Shown here: one piece after another, positions 54,928 through 62,762 of the stretch
Layout of the letters: every line of letters starts with the position of its first letter
Position numbering within the stretch: position 1 is the first letter of the stretch
From: Novosphingobium sp. G106
GTDB lineage: Bacteria > Pseudomonadota > Alphaproteobacteria > Sphingomonadales > Sphingomonadaceae
DNA length: 64,000 nucleotides
Assembly: GCF_019075875.1 (NCBI RefSeq)
Contig: NZ_JAHOOZ010000001.1
Location: 5,796,001-5,860,000, forward strand
Direction of reading: 5' to 3'
Made by a program: the position numbers and the translations under genes
Notes under the pieces: generated by a model
Seen by the model: the letters and a program-made list of their open reading frames with translations, nothing else
What the model was told of the DNA's origin: nothing
The model's database searches: none

Positions 54928-55416
54928 ATGCGCGTGAAGGGTCGGATTGTTCTTGGCATGGCAGCGACGCTGGTCCTGGCCGGTGGCTGCACCTCGATCC
55001 GCGATCACCGCGGCTATCTGATCGACACGGCGCTGGTCGACTCGGTCCAACCGCAGGTCGATAACCGCACCTCGGTCGAGCGTACGCTGGGCCGGCCGAC
55101 CTGGGTCAGCCAGTTCGGCGAGAAGGACTGGTATTACGTTTCGGTCGATACCAAGCAGGCTGCCTTCAAGCGTCCCAAGACCTATCAGCAGACGGTGTTG
55201 CGCGTGCGCTTCGATCAGGCCGGCAATGTCGCCGCGATCGACCGTGCCGGCATGGAGAAGGTCGCGCGGCTCAGCCCCGACGGCAAGACCACGCCGACGC
55301 TCGGCCGCGACCGCTCGTTCCTCGAAGACCTGTTCGGCAATATCGGCGCAGTCGGCGTGCCGGGTGCCGGTGGCGGCGCCGGTCCTGGCCCTGGCGGCGG
55401 CCCGAACGGGAGCTAG
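54928..55416 (+). CDS. bamE: BamE outer-membrane assembly lipoprotein
   Basis: 162 residues. Lipoprotein signal ending LVLAGGCTSIRDHRGYL (Cys 21). SmpA/OmlA domain: VQPQVDNRTSVERTLGRPTW, SQFGEKDWYYVSVDTKQ and LRVRFDQAGNVAAIDRAGME. BamE stabilises the BAM complex that inserts outer-membrane proteins. The C-terminal Gly/Pro-rich tail is longer than in E. coli (113 residues in all there). Divergent from the CBP3 gene; followed by hslV after 47 bp. Confidence 0.9.
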   Translation: MRVKGRIVLGMAATLVLAGGCTSIRDHRGYLIDTALVDSVQPQVDNRTSVERTLGRPTWVSQFGEKDWYYVSVDTKQAAFKRPKTYQQTVLRVRFDQAGNVAAIDRAGMEKVARLSPDGKTTPTLGRDRSFLEDLFGNIGAVGVPGAGGGAGPGPGGGPNGS

Positions 55417-55427
55417 TTCCCCCTACT

Positions 55428-55455
55428 CTTGAAGCGCTTACCGGCATGCCCATAT
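55428..55455 (+). promoter_or_regulatory. Heat-shock (sigma-32) promoter candidate of hslVU
   Basis: CTTGAA (55428-55433), 15-bp spacer, CCCATAT (55449-55455): a near-consensus sigma-32/RpoH promoter (CTTGAA and CCCAT with 13-17 bp). It lies directly before the hslV ATG at 55464, so the transcript would have a leader of only a few bases. hslVU is a classical RpoH target. Confidence 0.6.
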
Positions 55456-55463
55456 GGCGCACT

Positions 55464-56029
55464 ATGGAACACAGCGGGGCGAGCCACGGCCTGATTCAGT
55501 GGCACGGTACGACAATCATTGGCGTCAAGAAGGGGGCAAGACCGTCATCGCAGGTGACGGCCAGGTCTCAATGGGCAACACGGTCATGAAGCCGAATGCC
55601 CGCAAAGTGCGCCGCATCGGTGCTGACGGCAGCGTCATCGCCGGCTTCGCGGGCGCGACCGCCGACGCCTTCACCCTCTTCGAACGGCTGGAGCGCAAGC
55701 TCGAGCAGCACCGCGGGCAGCTGATGCGCGCGGCGGTCGAGCTCGCCAAGGACTGGCGTACGGACAAGTACTTGCGCAACCTCGAGGCGCTGATGATCGT
55801 CGCCGACAAGGAGACGATGCTCGTGCTGACCGGCAACGGTGACGTGCTCGAACCCGAAGGCGGGATCACCGCGATTGGCTCGGGCGGCAACTACGCCCTG
55901 TCCGCAGCGCGCGCGCTCGATGACTACGAGGACGACGCCGAGAAAATCGCGCGCCGCGCCATGGCTGTCGCCGCCGAAGTCTGCGTCTTCACCAACGACC
56001 GCGTGACAGTCGAGACCATCCAAAGCTGA
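55464..56029 (+). pseudogene. hslV: ATP-dependent protease subunit HslV, one-base frameshift
   Basis: The ATG at 55464 gives [23 protein letters not shown], with the TT dipeptide that becomes the catalytic N-terminal Thr of the mature protease. The frame then breaks at a run of five G (55532-55536); with six G it would read [18 protein letters not shown] as the family does. The rest ([20 protein letters not shown] to [16 protein letters not shown]) is intact to 56029. A one-frame reading from 55454 exists but lacks the catalytic Thr. HslV is the peptidase ring fed by HslU, 32 bp downstream. A base-calling error is the likelier cause in such a conserved gene. Confidence 0.85.
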
Positions 56030-56061
56030 TTCTGGCGAATCCTAATTTTCAGGACACCCCA

Positions 56062-57363
56062 TTGAACGACAATCTCACTCCCAAGGCGATCGTCGCCGCG
56101 CTCGACGAGCACATCATCGGCCAGACCGACGCTAAGCGCGCGGTCGCGGTGGCGCTGCGCAACCGCTGGCGCCGCCAGCGGCTCGGCGCCGAGTTGCGCG
56201 ATGAAGTCACCCCCAAGAACATCCTGATGATCGGGCCGACGGGCTGCGGCAAGACTGAGATCAGCCGTCGCCTGGCCAAGCTGGCCGACGCGCCTTTCGT
56301 CAAGGTCGAGGCGACCAAGTTCACCGAAGTCGGCTATGTCGGCCGTGACGTCGAGCAGATCGCCCGCGACCTCGTCGAAGAAGCGATCCGGCTCGAGAAG
56401 GATCGCCGGCGCGAGGCCGTGCGCGAAGCCGCCTCCAAGGCGGCGATGGAGCGGCTGCTCAATGCCCTGGTGGGCGAGGGTGCTTCCGAAGCGACCCGCG
56501 CCTCCTTCCGCCAGCGCATTACCGAGAACGCGATGAACGAGACCGAGGTCGAGATCGATGTCGAGGATGTGCCCAACATGCCGATGGAGATCCCCGGCAT
56601 GGGCGGCTCGGTCGGCATGATCAACCTGTCCGACATGATGGGCAAGGCCTTCGGCAAGCAGAACATGAAGCGCCGCAAGCTCAAGGTGCCTGAGGCCTGG
56701 GACAAGCTGGTCGACGAGGAAGCCGAGAAGCGCATGGACCAAGACGACGTCGCCCGCGTCGCGCTGGCCAATGCCGAGCACAACGGCATCGTCTTCCTCG
56801 ACGAGATCGACAAGATCGCGGTCTCCGACGTGCGCGGCGGCTCGGTCAGCCGTGAGGGCGTGCAGCGCGACCTGCTGCCGCTGATCGAGGGCACGACCGT
56901 GGCGACCAAGTACGGGCCGATGAAGACCGACCATGTCCTGTTCATCGCCTCGGGCGCGTTCCACGTGGCCAAGCCTAGCGACATGCTGCCCGAATTGCAG
57001 GGCCGCCTGCCGATCCGGGTGGAGCTGAAGGCGCTGACCGAGGAGGATTTCGTCCGCATCCTGTCGGAGACCCGCGCGAACCTAGTGGCGCAGTACAAGG
57101 CGCTGCTGGCGACCGAGCAAGTGACGCTGAACTTCACGCCCGACGCCAACCGCGAGATCGCCAGGATCGCGGCGCAGGTCAACGAAAGTGTCGAGAACAT
57201 CGGCGCCCGGCGCCTGCAGACGGTGATGGAAAAGCTGCTCGAGGAAATCAGCTTCGAGGCAGAGGACCGCATTGGCGAGACCGTGACGATCGACGCCGCT
57301 TACGTGCGCGACAAGCTCGCCGGATTGGCGAGCGATAGCGACCTGTCTAAGTATATCCTCTGA
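56062..57363 (+). CDS. hslU: HslU ATPase of the HslUV protease
   Basis: 433 residues from a TTG at 56062 ([20 protein letters not shown]). AAA+ ATPase with Walker A GPTGCGKT (58-65), the inserted I-domain (residues about 110-230), Walker [13 protein letters not shown], sensor-1 region [20 protein letters not shown] and the C-terminal LSKYIL tail that docks into HslV and activates it. Length is close to E. coli HslU (443). It unfolds substrates for HslV in the cytoplasm. The two genes should form a heat-shock operon. Confidence 0.97.
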   Translation: MNDNLTPKAIVAALDEHIIGQTDAKRAVAVALRNRWRRQRLGAELRDEVTPKNILMIGPTGCGKTEISRRLAKLADAPFVKVEATKFTEVGYVGRDVEQIARDLVEEAIRLEKDRRREAVREAASKAAMERLLNALVGEGASEATRASFRQRITENAMNETEVEIDVEDVPNMPMEIPGMGGSVGMINLSDMMGKAFGKQNMKRRKLKVPEAWDKLVDEEAEKRMDQDDVARVALANAEHNGIVFLDEIDKIAVSDVRGGSVSREGVQRDLLPLIEGTTVATKYGPMKTDHVLFIASGAFHVAKPSDMLPELQGRLPIRVELKALTEEDFVRILSETRANLVAQYKALLATEQVTLNFTPDANREIARIAAQVNESVENIGARRLQTVMEKLLEEISFEAEDRIGETVTIDAAYVRDKLAGLASDSDLSKYIL

Positions 57364-57365
57364 CG

Positions 57366-57779
57366 ATGTCGGGACCGGTCCGTTCCGGCCAGGCCATGGT
57401 CGCCGGAATGGATCCGGTCCTCGACGACATCGACTACCTATTCTGTTCAGGGCTTTCAGACGAGCAGGTGGCAAAAGCCCGTGATGCAGCGCTTGGCTGG
57501 TTCGCCGAGGACGAGGGCGTTTCGTTCATTCTCCAGGCTGGTCGTGCCGGGACTCTCGGTTTCGCGACAGAACCGCTCATGCGCCGCATCGTGCTGACCG
57601 TGCACTCCGCGCTTGATGGCGTGGGGCTTACCGCTGCCGTCGCGAGCGCACTCGCCGATGCGGGTATCGCCTGCAACATGGTCGCGGCCTATCATCATGA
57701 CCATGTCTTCGTGCCCGCGGTCGATGCCGATAGGGCATTGGCTATATTGCAGCAGTTGCAAACAAAAGCTGCGAACTGA
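57366..57779 (+). CDS. ACT-domain protein
   Basis: 137 residues. VSFILQAGRAGTLGFATEPL, then RIVLTVHSALDGVGLTAAVA and ALADAGIACNMVAAYHHDHV FVPAVDADRALAILQQL form an ACT-like regulatory fold (amino-acid binding). Without a catalytic domain it may sense or bind an amino acid. It starts 2 bp after hslU, so it may be in that operon. The first 14 residues up to MDPVLDD may be outside the real start. Confidence 0.75.
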   Translation: MSGPVRSGQAMVAGMDPVLDDIDYLFCSGLSDEQVAKARDAALGWFAEDEGVSFILQAGRAGTLGFATEPLMRRIVLTVHSALDGVGLTAAVASALADAGIACNMVAAYHHDHVFVPAVDADRALAILQQLQTKAAN

Positions 57780-57788
57780 GCGGCCTAC

Positions 57789-58571
57789 CTAGCCCGACGT
57801 CCGACGGGAAGCGCGATGCCACCCGAAATGCTGCAATGGGTGGGCGAGCATGCCGGCGAAGGTCCTCGGCGGCGGCAAGTCGTCGATGCCGGTTGCCGGC
57901 CATTCACTCGGTGCGGGATCGTGCAGGGTTCCGAACAACCGGTCCCAAAACGAAAACAGGAAGCCGAAATTCTTGTCAAAGTGGACGGCTTCTACCGAGT
58001 GGTGGATTCGATGGAATCGGCTATCGACCAAGATCGCCCGCAGCGGCCCCATATGGAGACGGGTCGGCGCATGGATGACGACGCTCTGCAAGCCGATGAT
58101 CGCGCCGGCCACCAGCACAACCTCGCGCGGCACGTGGATCAGGCTGAGCGGGATGACCACGCAAAACGCCTCGACCAGTCCTTCCACCGGATGGGCGAAG
58201 GAATTGGCCGAGTGCAACTCGCGGATCGAGTGGTGCACGGCGTGGAACGGCCAGCATATCTTGTGCTCGATCCGGTGCCCCAGATAGCGCAGCCCGTCGA
58301 CCAGCAACAGCATCGCAGCCACGCCGGCCAGGAAGCCGAGCGGGGTCAGGTCGAAAACGGGCTCCATCCCGAGCCTCCGCCAAAGGCTGGTGATAGGATA
58401 TGCAGCCAGCATGAACAGGCCTGGCTGGATGAAAAGCCAGAGCCCGCCCGGCCATCGCGACCCGAGCGAATAGCGCTGCCGTGGTGCGGTGAGTTCCATA
58501 GCGATACCGATGATGAGGAACGCAAGTATCGGTGCGCAGGACAGCAGCAAGGTGAGCGGATACGACAGCAT
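57789..58571 (-). CDS. Sterol desaturase/fatty acid hydroxylase-type membrane protein
   Basis: 260 residues with four to five membrane segments (LTLLLSCAPILAFLIIGIAM; LWLFIQPGLFMLAAYPITSL; LGFLAGVAAMLLLVDGLR; ALVA-like VVLVAGAIIGLQSVVI). The eight-histidine di-iron motif is present: HRIEHK, HAVHHS, and DSRFHRIHHSVEAVH. It likely hydroxylates or desaturates a lipid, carotenoid or hopanoid; which is not evident. Stands alone, convergent with the ACT gene. Confidence 0.9.
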   Translation of the reverse strand: MLSYPLTLLLSCAPILAFLIIGIAMELTAPRQRYSLGSRWPGGLWLFIQPGLFMLAAYPITSLWRRLGMEPVFDLTPLGFLAGVAAMLLLVDGLRYLGHRIEHKICWPFHAVHHSIRELHSANSFAHPVEGLVEAFCVVIPLSLIHVPREVVLVAGAIIGLQSVVIHAPTRLHMGPLRAILVDSRFHRIHHSVEAVHFDKNFGFLFSFWDRLFGTLHDPAPSEWPATGIDDLPPPRTFAGMLAHPLQHFGWHRASRRTSG

Positions 58572-58667
58572 AAGAGCGTGCTATCCCTGCCGTAGCCGGC
58601 AATGCAACCTCATTTCCTCGGCTCCGCGTGCTTGGAGAGCCGGATCACTTGGGCTAGGCAACCGCGC

Positions 58668-58871
58668 ATGTCCATTCCCCCCGACGAAAAGCCGATCTAC
58701 CGCCTCCTCACCGGCAAGGACGACCGCGCCTTCTGCGACCGCGTCTCCGAAGCGCTCGAACAGGGCTGGCGGCTCTATGGCTCGCCGACGATCGCCTGGG
58801 ATGTCGAGAACAACTGCATGAAGGCCGCGCAGGCCGTGGTGTGGCAGGATGCGGATGTGGTGAAGAGGTAA
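58668..58871 (+). CDS. DUF1737 protein
   Basis: 67 residues from the ATG at 58668. EKPIYRLLTGKDDRAFCDRV and EALEQGWRLYGSPTIAWDVE match the DUF1737 family of small bacterial proteins of unknown function. The stop is followed at once by a 29-bp inverted repeat and five T, which can end transcription. Confidence 0.8.
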   Translation: MSIPPDEKPIYRLLTGKDDRAFCDRVSEALEQGWRLYGSPTIAWDVENNCMKAAQAVVWQDADVVKR

Positions 58872-58873
58872 CA

Positions 58874-58987
58874 CCTCCCCGTCGCCCCTGCGAAGGCAGG
58901 GGTCCATGCAACGTCACGGTGTGAAGCTAGTCAGCGTCAATGCGCAAGGTCAGATGGGCCCCTGCCTTCGCAGGGGCGACGGGGAGG
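58874..58987 (+). repeat. REP-like inverted pair, copy 2, ending in a T-run
   Basis: Arms 58874-58902 and 58959-58987 are perfect 29-bp reverse complements sharing the core GCCCCTGCGAAGGCAGGG with the copy at 38114-38215. The right arm is followed by TTTTT (58988-58992), so on the plus strand it reads as a terminator for the DUF1737 gene. The stop codon of the minus-strand ABC transporter gene begins at 58993, immediately next to the arm. Confidence 0.8.
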
Positions 58988-58990
58988 TTT

Positions 58991-60810
58991 TTACTCCGCC
59001 GCCTCGCCCAGTTCCTCAATCTCGCTAGCCTGCCGGTTCCACATTTCGGCATAGAGCCCGTCTGCGCGCAGCAGCTCGTTGTGCGAGCCCGATTCCGCGA
59101 GCTTGCCCTCGTTCAGCACGAAGATCCGGTCGGCATCGGCGATCGTCGAAAGGCGATGCGCGATCGACAGGCTGGTGCGGTTGGCCGAGACGGCGTGGAG
59201 CGTTGCGAGAATGTCCTGCTCGGTCCGCGTGTCGAGCGCACTGGTGGCCTCGTCGAGCAGCAGGATCGGCGGGTTCTTCACCAGCGTTCGCGCGATGGCG
59301 ACGCGCTGCTTTTCACCGCCCGACAGCTTCAGGCCGCGTTCGCCCACCTCGGTGTCGAAGCGCTTGGGCAGGCGGTCGATCAGGCCGCTCAGCGCCGCGC
59401 CTTTCGCCGCTGCCTCGACGTCCGCCATGGTCGCGCCGTCGCGGCCGTAGGCGATGTTGTAGCCGATGGACTCGTTGAACAGCACCGAATCCTGCGGGAC
59501 GATGCCGATCGCGCAGCGCAGGCTTTCCTGCGTCACCTCCTTGATGTCCTGTCCGTCGATCAGGATGCGGCCCGACCACGGATCGTAGAAGCGAAACAGC
59601 AGCCGCGCGATCGTCGACTTGCCCGCGCCCGAGGGACCGACGATGGCGATGTCCTGTCCGGCCGGTACCTCGAAGCTCAATCCGTGGAGGATCGTCCGGT
59701 CGGGCTCGTAGCCAAAGACGACGTTGTCGAAGACCACGGTCGGCCGCTTGATGACGAGCGCCGGCGCGCCCGGCGTGTCGGCGACTTCGACCGGCGTGTC
59801 GATCAGGCGGAACATCTCGGCCATGTCGATCAGCCCCTGGCGGATCGTGCGATAGACCATGCCGAGCATGTCGAGCGGGCGGAACAGCTGGGTCAGGTAG
59901 GTGTTGACGAAGACGAGGTCGCCGACGGTTAGTTGCCCCTGCGACCAGCCCCAGACGGTGTAGCCCATCGCGCCGGCCATCAGTAGGTTGACGATCAGCG
60001 CCTGCGCTATGTTCAGCAGGCCGACCGAATTCTCGCTCTTCACCGCGGCGTCGGCATAGGCGCGCGTTGCCTGGGCGTAGCGTTCCTCCTCGCGCTTCTC
60101 GGCGCTGAAGTATTTGACCGTCTCGTAGTTGAGCAGCGATCGACCGCGCGGCTCATCGCCGTACCGTCGAGCTTGTTCATCTTCTCGCGCAGCACCGAGC
60201 GCCATTCGGTGATCGCCCGCGTCACCGAGGCATAAGCCAGCACGGCCACCGCAGTCGCCGCGACCAGGCCCCAGCCAAAGTGGAAATAGAAGATCACTGC
60301 GACCGCGATCAGCTCGAGCACGGTCGGCGCGACGTTGAACAGCAGGAAATAGAGCATCACGTCGATGCTCTTGGTGCCGCGCTCGATCGTCTTGGTGACC
60401 TCGCCCGTGCGGCGGGCGAGGTGGAAGCGCAGCGAGAGGCGATGCAGCCGGGCGAAGACGTTCTCGGCCAGCGCGCGTGTAGCGTCCTGGCCGACGCGCT
60501 CGAACACGATGTTGCGCAGGTTGTCGAACAGCACTCCGGCGAAGCGGCCGAGCGCATAGGCGAGCACGAAAGCGAGCGCGAGGCCGAGGGCCGGATCGCC
60601 CTTGATCGTCATCAGGTCGACCGCGCGCTTGTAGAAGAACGGCAGGCCGAGCGTCACCGCCTTGCCGAGCAGAATGAGCACCACCGCGACGACGATCCGC
60701 CAGCGCAGCCCCGGATTATCGGCGGGCCAGAGATAGGGCAGGAAGCGCCGCAGCGTCTTCCAGCCGTCGTGGCGGGCGTTCGGGTCGTTTACGGCGTTGT
60801 CGGGTGGCAT
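58991..60810 (-). pseudogene. Atm1-type ABC exporter, one-base frameshift
   Basis: The N-terminal frame (60810 down) has six-helix transmembrane parts, GLRWRIVVAVVLILLGKAVT and FHLARRTGEVTKTIERGTKS, ending KMNKLDGTAMSRAVD. The rest, from SLLNYETVKYFSAEKREEER onwards, is in another frame. One missing base near 60138-60141 explains the break. Nucleotide-binding domain: Walker A GPSGAGKS, Q-loop IGIVPQDSVLF, signature LSGGEKQRVAIARTL, Walker B ILLLDEATSALD. Combined length is about 606. The NYETVKYF motif is typical of the Atm1/ABCB7 family that exports glutathione-linked sulfur species or metals. Conservation suggests a base-calling error. Confidence 0.85.
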
Positions 60811-60886
60811 GCGGCGCTATGTAGAGAGCATCGGCGAAAACTAAAGGGCGCTGTTTCTGGTACCGCGTCCGGTGTCGGCTGGAAGA

Positions 60887-61783
60887 TCATAGCTCGTTCG
60901 GCAGATCGAACATCACCTTGCGCGTCGAGAAATCGATGGCGACGCGCTTGAACAGCCGCAATTCGCGCATGCCGAGCAGTAAGGCAGGACGGCGATCGAG
61001 GTCCAGCGCCTCGAAGGCCGGCCCGTCGGTATAGGCTATGACGATGTTGCTGATCCGAATGTCGCCCACGCCGAGCCGCTTGGCATAACCGAGGTCCGCG
61101 ACCGCATCCTGGCCGGTAACGCTGGCGAGGACCGCCTGGCCGAGATTGCTGCGCTGCCCGAGTGCGCGTTGCAAGGCACGATTGCCGATCGAAGTGTCCG
61201 AGCCGGTATCGATGACCACGTCGGTGCTGACGCCGTCGATATCGGCATGGGTCATGATCAACTGGCCCGCCTTGCGCCGCGCGGTGACGACGATCTCGAA
61301 GCCAGAATTGCCGCCGAGGCTCTTGGCATCGCCGACCGCCATGCTGTTGCGGGTGAAGTCCATCAGCACGCGCTGGTCCTGCAGGCTTTCGGTGCCGACG
61401 ATACCGTCCGCGCCGATATGCCGGGCTTCGAACAGCAGGACGGTGAGGCCGTAGAACGAGCGGCGGCCGAGGCCGAGTTCGTCGATCACCGCCGTGTCGG
61501 CGGTTCCAAAGCCGGCGACACCGACGATACGCTTCTTCTCGATCGGTGCGAGCGCCAGTCTTGCAGCGAGGTCGGTCGACAGCACGGTCTTCTGCGAACC
61601 GGTATCGAGCAGGAAGTGATAGGGCCCATTGCTGCCGATCTGAACCGGCACGGTCATGCGGTCTGCGGCGTCGGCCCGGCCCGCGACCACTTCCACGTCG
61701 CTCGTTTCCTGCGCGCCGCCCGACATAGTGGGGATCACCGCCAAGGCGGCGTAAGCGAACAGAGCGAGCGGCAGGCCCGACAT
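60887..61783 (-). CDS. Retropepsin-like aspartic protease, exported
   Basis: 298 residues with a signal peptide (LPLALFAYAALAVIP). Two retropepsin-type halves, each with the active-site triad: YHFLLDTGSQKTVLST in the first and VSTDVVIDTGSDTSIG in the second, so a pseudo-twofold single-chain aspartic protease like those of the clan AA bacterial families. The signal suggests periplasmic location. Substrate not known. Stands alone, same strand as the Atm1-type gene 77 bp downstream. Confidence 0.85.
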   Translation of the reverse strand: MSGLPLALFAYAALAVIPTMSGGAQETSDVEVVAGRADAADRMTVPVQIGSNGPYHFLLDTGSQKTVLSTDLAARLALAPIEKKRIVGVAGFGTADTAVIDELGLGRRSFYGLTVLLFEARHIGADGIVGTESLQDQRVLMDFTRNSMAVGDAKSLGGNSGFEIVVTARRKAGQLIMTHADIDGVSTDVVIDTGSDTSIGNRALQRALGQRSNLGQAVLASVTGQDAVADLGYAKRLGVGDIRISNIVIAYTDGPAFEALDLDRRPALLLGMRELRLFKRVAIDFSTRKVMFDLPNEL

Positions 61784-61910
61784 CGCTGCTTCTCCCGTGA
61801 TCTTATGTCACAGTTCTATCATATCTTGCGTGAATCACGAAACATTCTGCAACAATTAAGCGGGCGGTAAAGCGGCTCGGCTAGTGGGCTTTCTCGTGTT
61901 GGAGGCAAGG

Positions 61911-62762
61911 TTGGAGCCAGCGGTTAAGATCGTGGTCGCGGTGCTGGCGCACAACGAGGAGCGCCGGATCGGTGCGTGCCTCGCGAGCCTGCCGCTGGGC
62001 GATCCCACGGTGTCGGTCCACGTCGTGGTCAACGGCTCGCGCGACCGGACCGCCGCCATAGCGCGGGAGCGCCGGGTTATCGTCCACGACTGGCCCGAAG
62101 GGGGCAAGGCGCGGAGCTGGAACCGCTTTCTGTTCGATACGCCCGGCATTGAGGGTGACGTCTTCGTCTTCGTCGATGGCGATGCCGAGGTGACGCCGGG
62201 ATCGATCACTGCACTGGCCGTGACCTTGGCGGCCGACTCGGCGATCAACGCTGCCGCCGGAATGCCGCGCAACGGCCGGCGCGCCGAGCAGTACCGTGCC
62301 GAAATGACTGCAAGTCGCGGCCTGTTCGGCGATCTCTATGCGCTGAGCGGGACCTTCGTCGCCAAGCTGCGCGCCAGCGGAGTCCGGCTGCCGGCGGACC
62401 TAATCGGCGACGACAGCCTGATCGGCGCTCTGGCCAAGACCGATCTTGCAGACGAGGGTGGTTGGCGCGACGCGCGCATCGAACCCTGCGCCGGCGCGGG
62501 CTTCCTCTGCGAACCGGCGGACCTAGGCTCGCCACGCAGTCTGCACATGCAGTACCGCCGGATGATCAACTATAGCGTCCGCCATTTCCAAAACCGTATC
62601 GTCACGGCGGTGATGCGCGGGCCAGGGCCTACGGCGCTGCCCGAGCGGATGGCCGATCTCTATCCCGAATGGCTCGGCCGGTTCAGGCCGCGGCGCCATC
62701 CCGTGTGGTGGTGGTTTGATCGCCAGGCGCTGGCGCGGATGCGCGCTTCCGCCGCAGCATAG
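61911..62762 (+). CDS. Family 2 glycosyltransferase
   Basis: 283 residues from a TTG at 61911, 5 bp after GGAGG; a GTG at 61884 has no ribosome site but is possible. GT-A fold: VAVLAHNEERRIGACLASLP, VVVNGSRDRTAAIARER, and FVFVDGDAEVTPGSITAL, with the DGD/DxD-type metal site; a late LIGDDSLIGALAKT. It transfers a sugar to a polysaccharide or lipid acceptor. Its 3' end overlaps a flippase gene on the other strand by 80 bp, so the two likely serve the same surface-polysaccharide pathway. Confidence 0.85.
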   Translation: MEPAVKIVVAVLAHNEERRIGACLASLPLGDPTVSVHVVVNGSRDRTAAIARERRVIVHDWPEGGKARSWNRFLFDTPGIEGDVFVFVDGDAEVTPGSITALAVTLAADSAINAAAGMPRNGRRAEQYRAEMTASRGLFGDLYALSGTFVAKLRASGVRLPADLIGDDSLIGALAKTDLADEGGWRDARIEPCAGAGFLCEPADLGSPRSLHMQYRRMINYSVRHFQNRIVTAVMRGPGPTALPERMADLYPEWLGRFRPRRHPVWWWFDRQALARMRASAAA

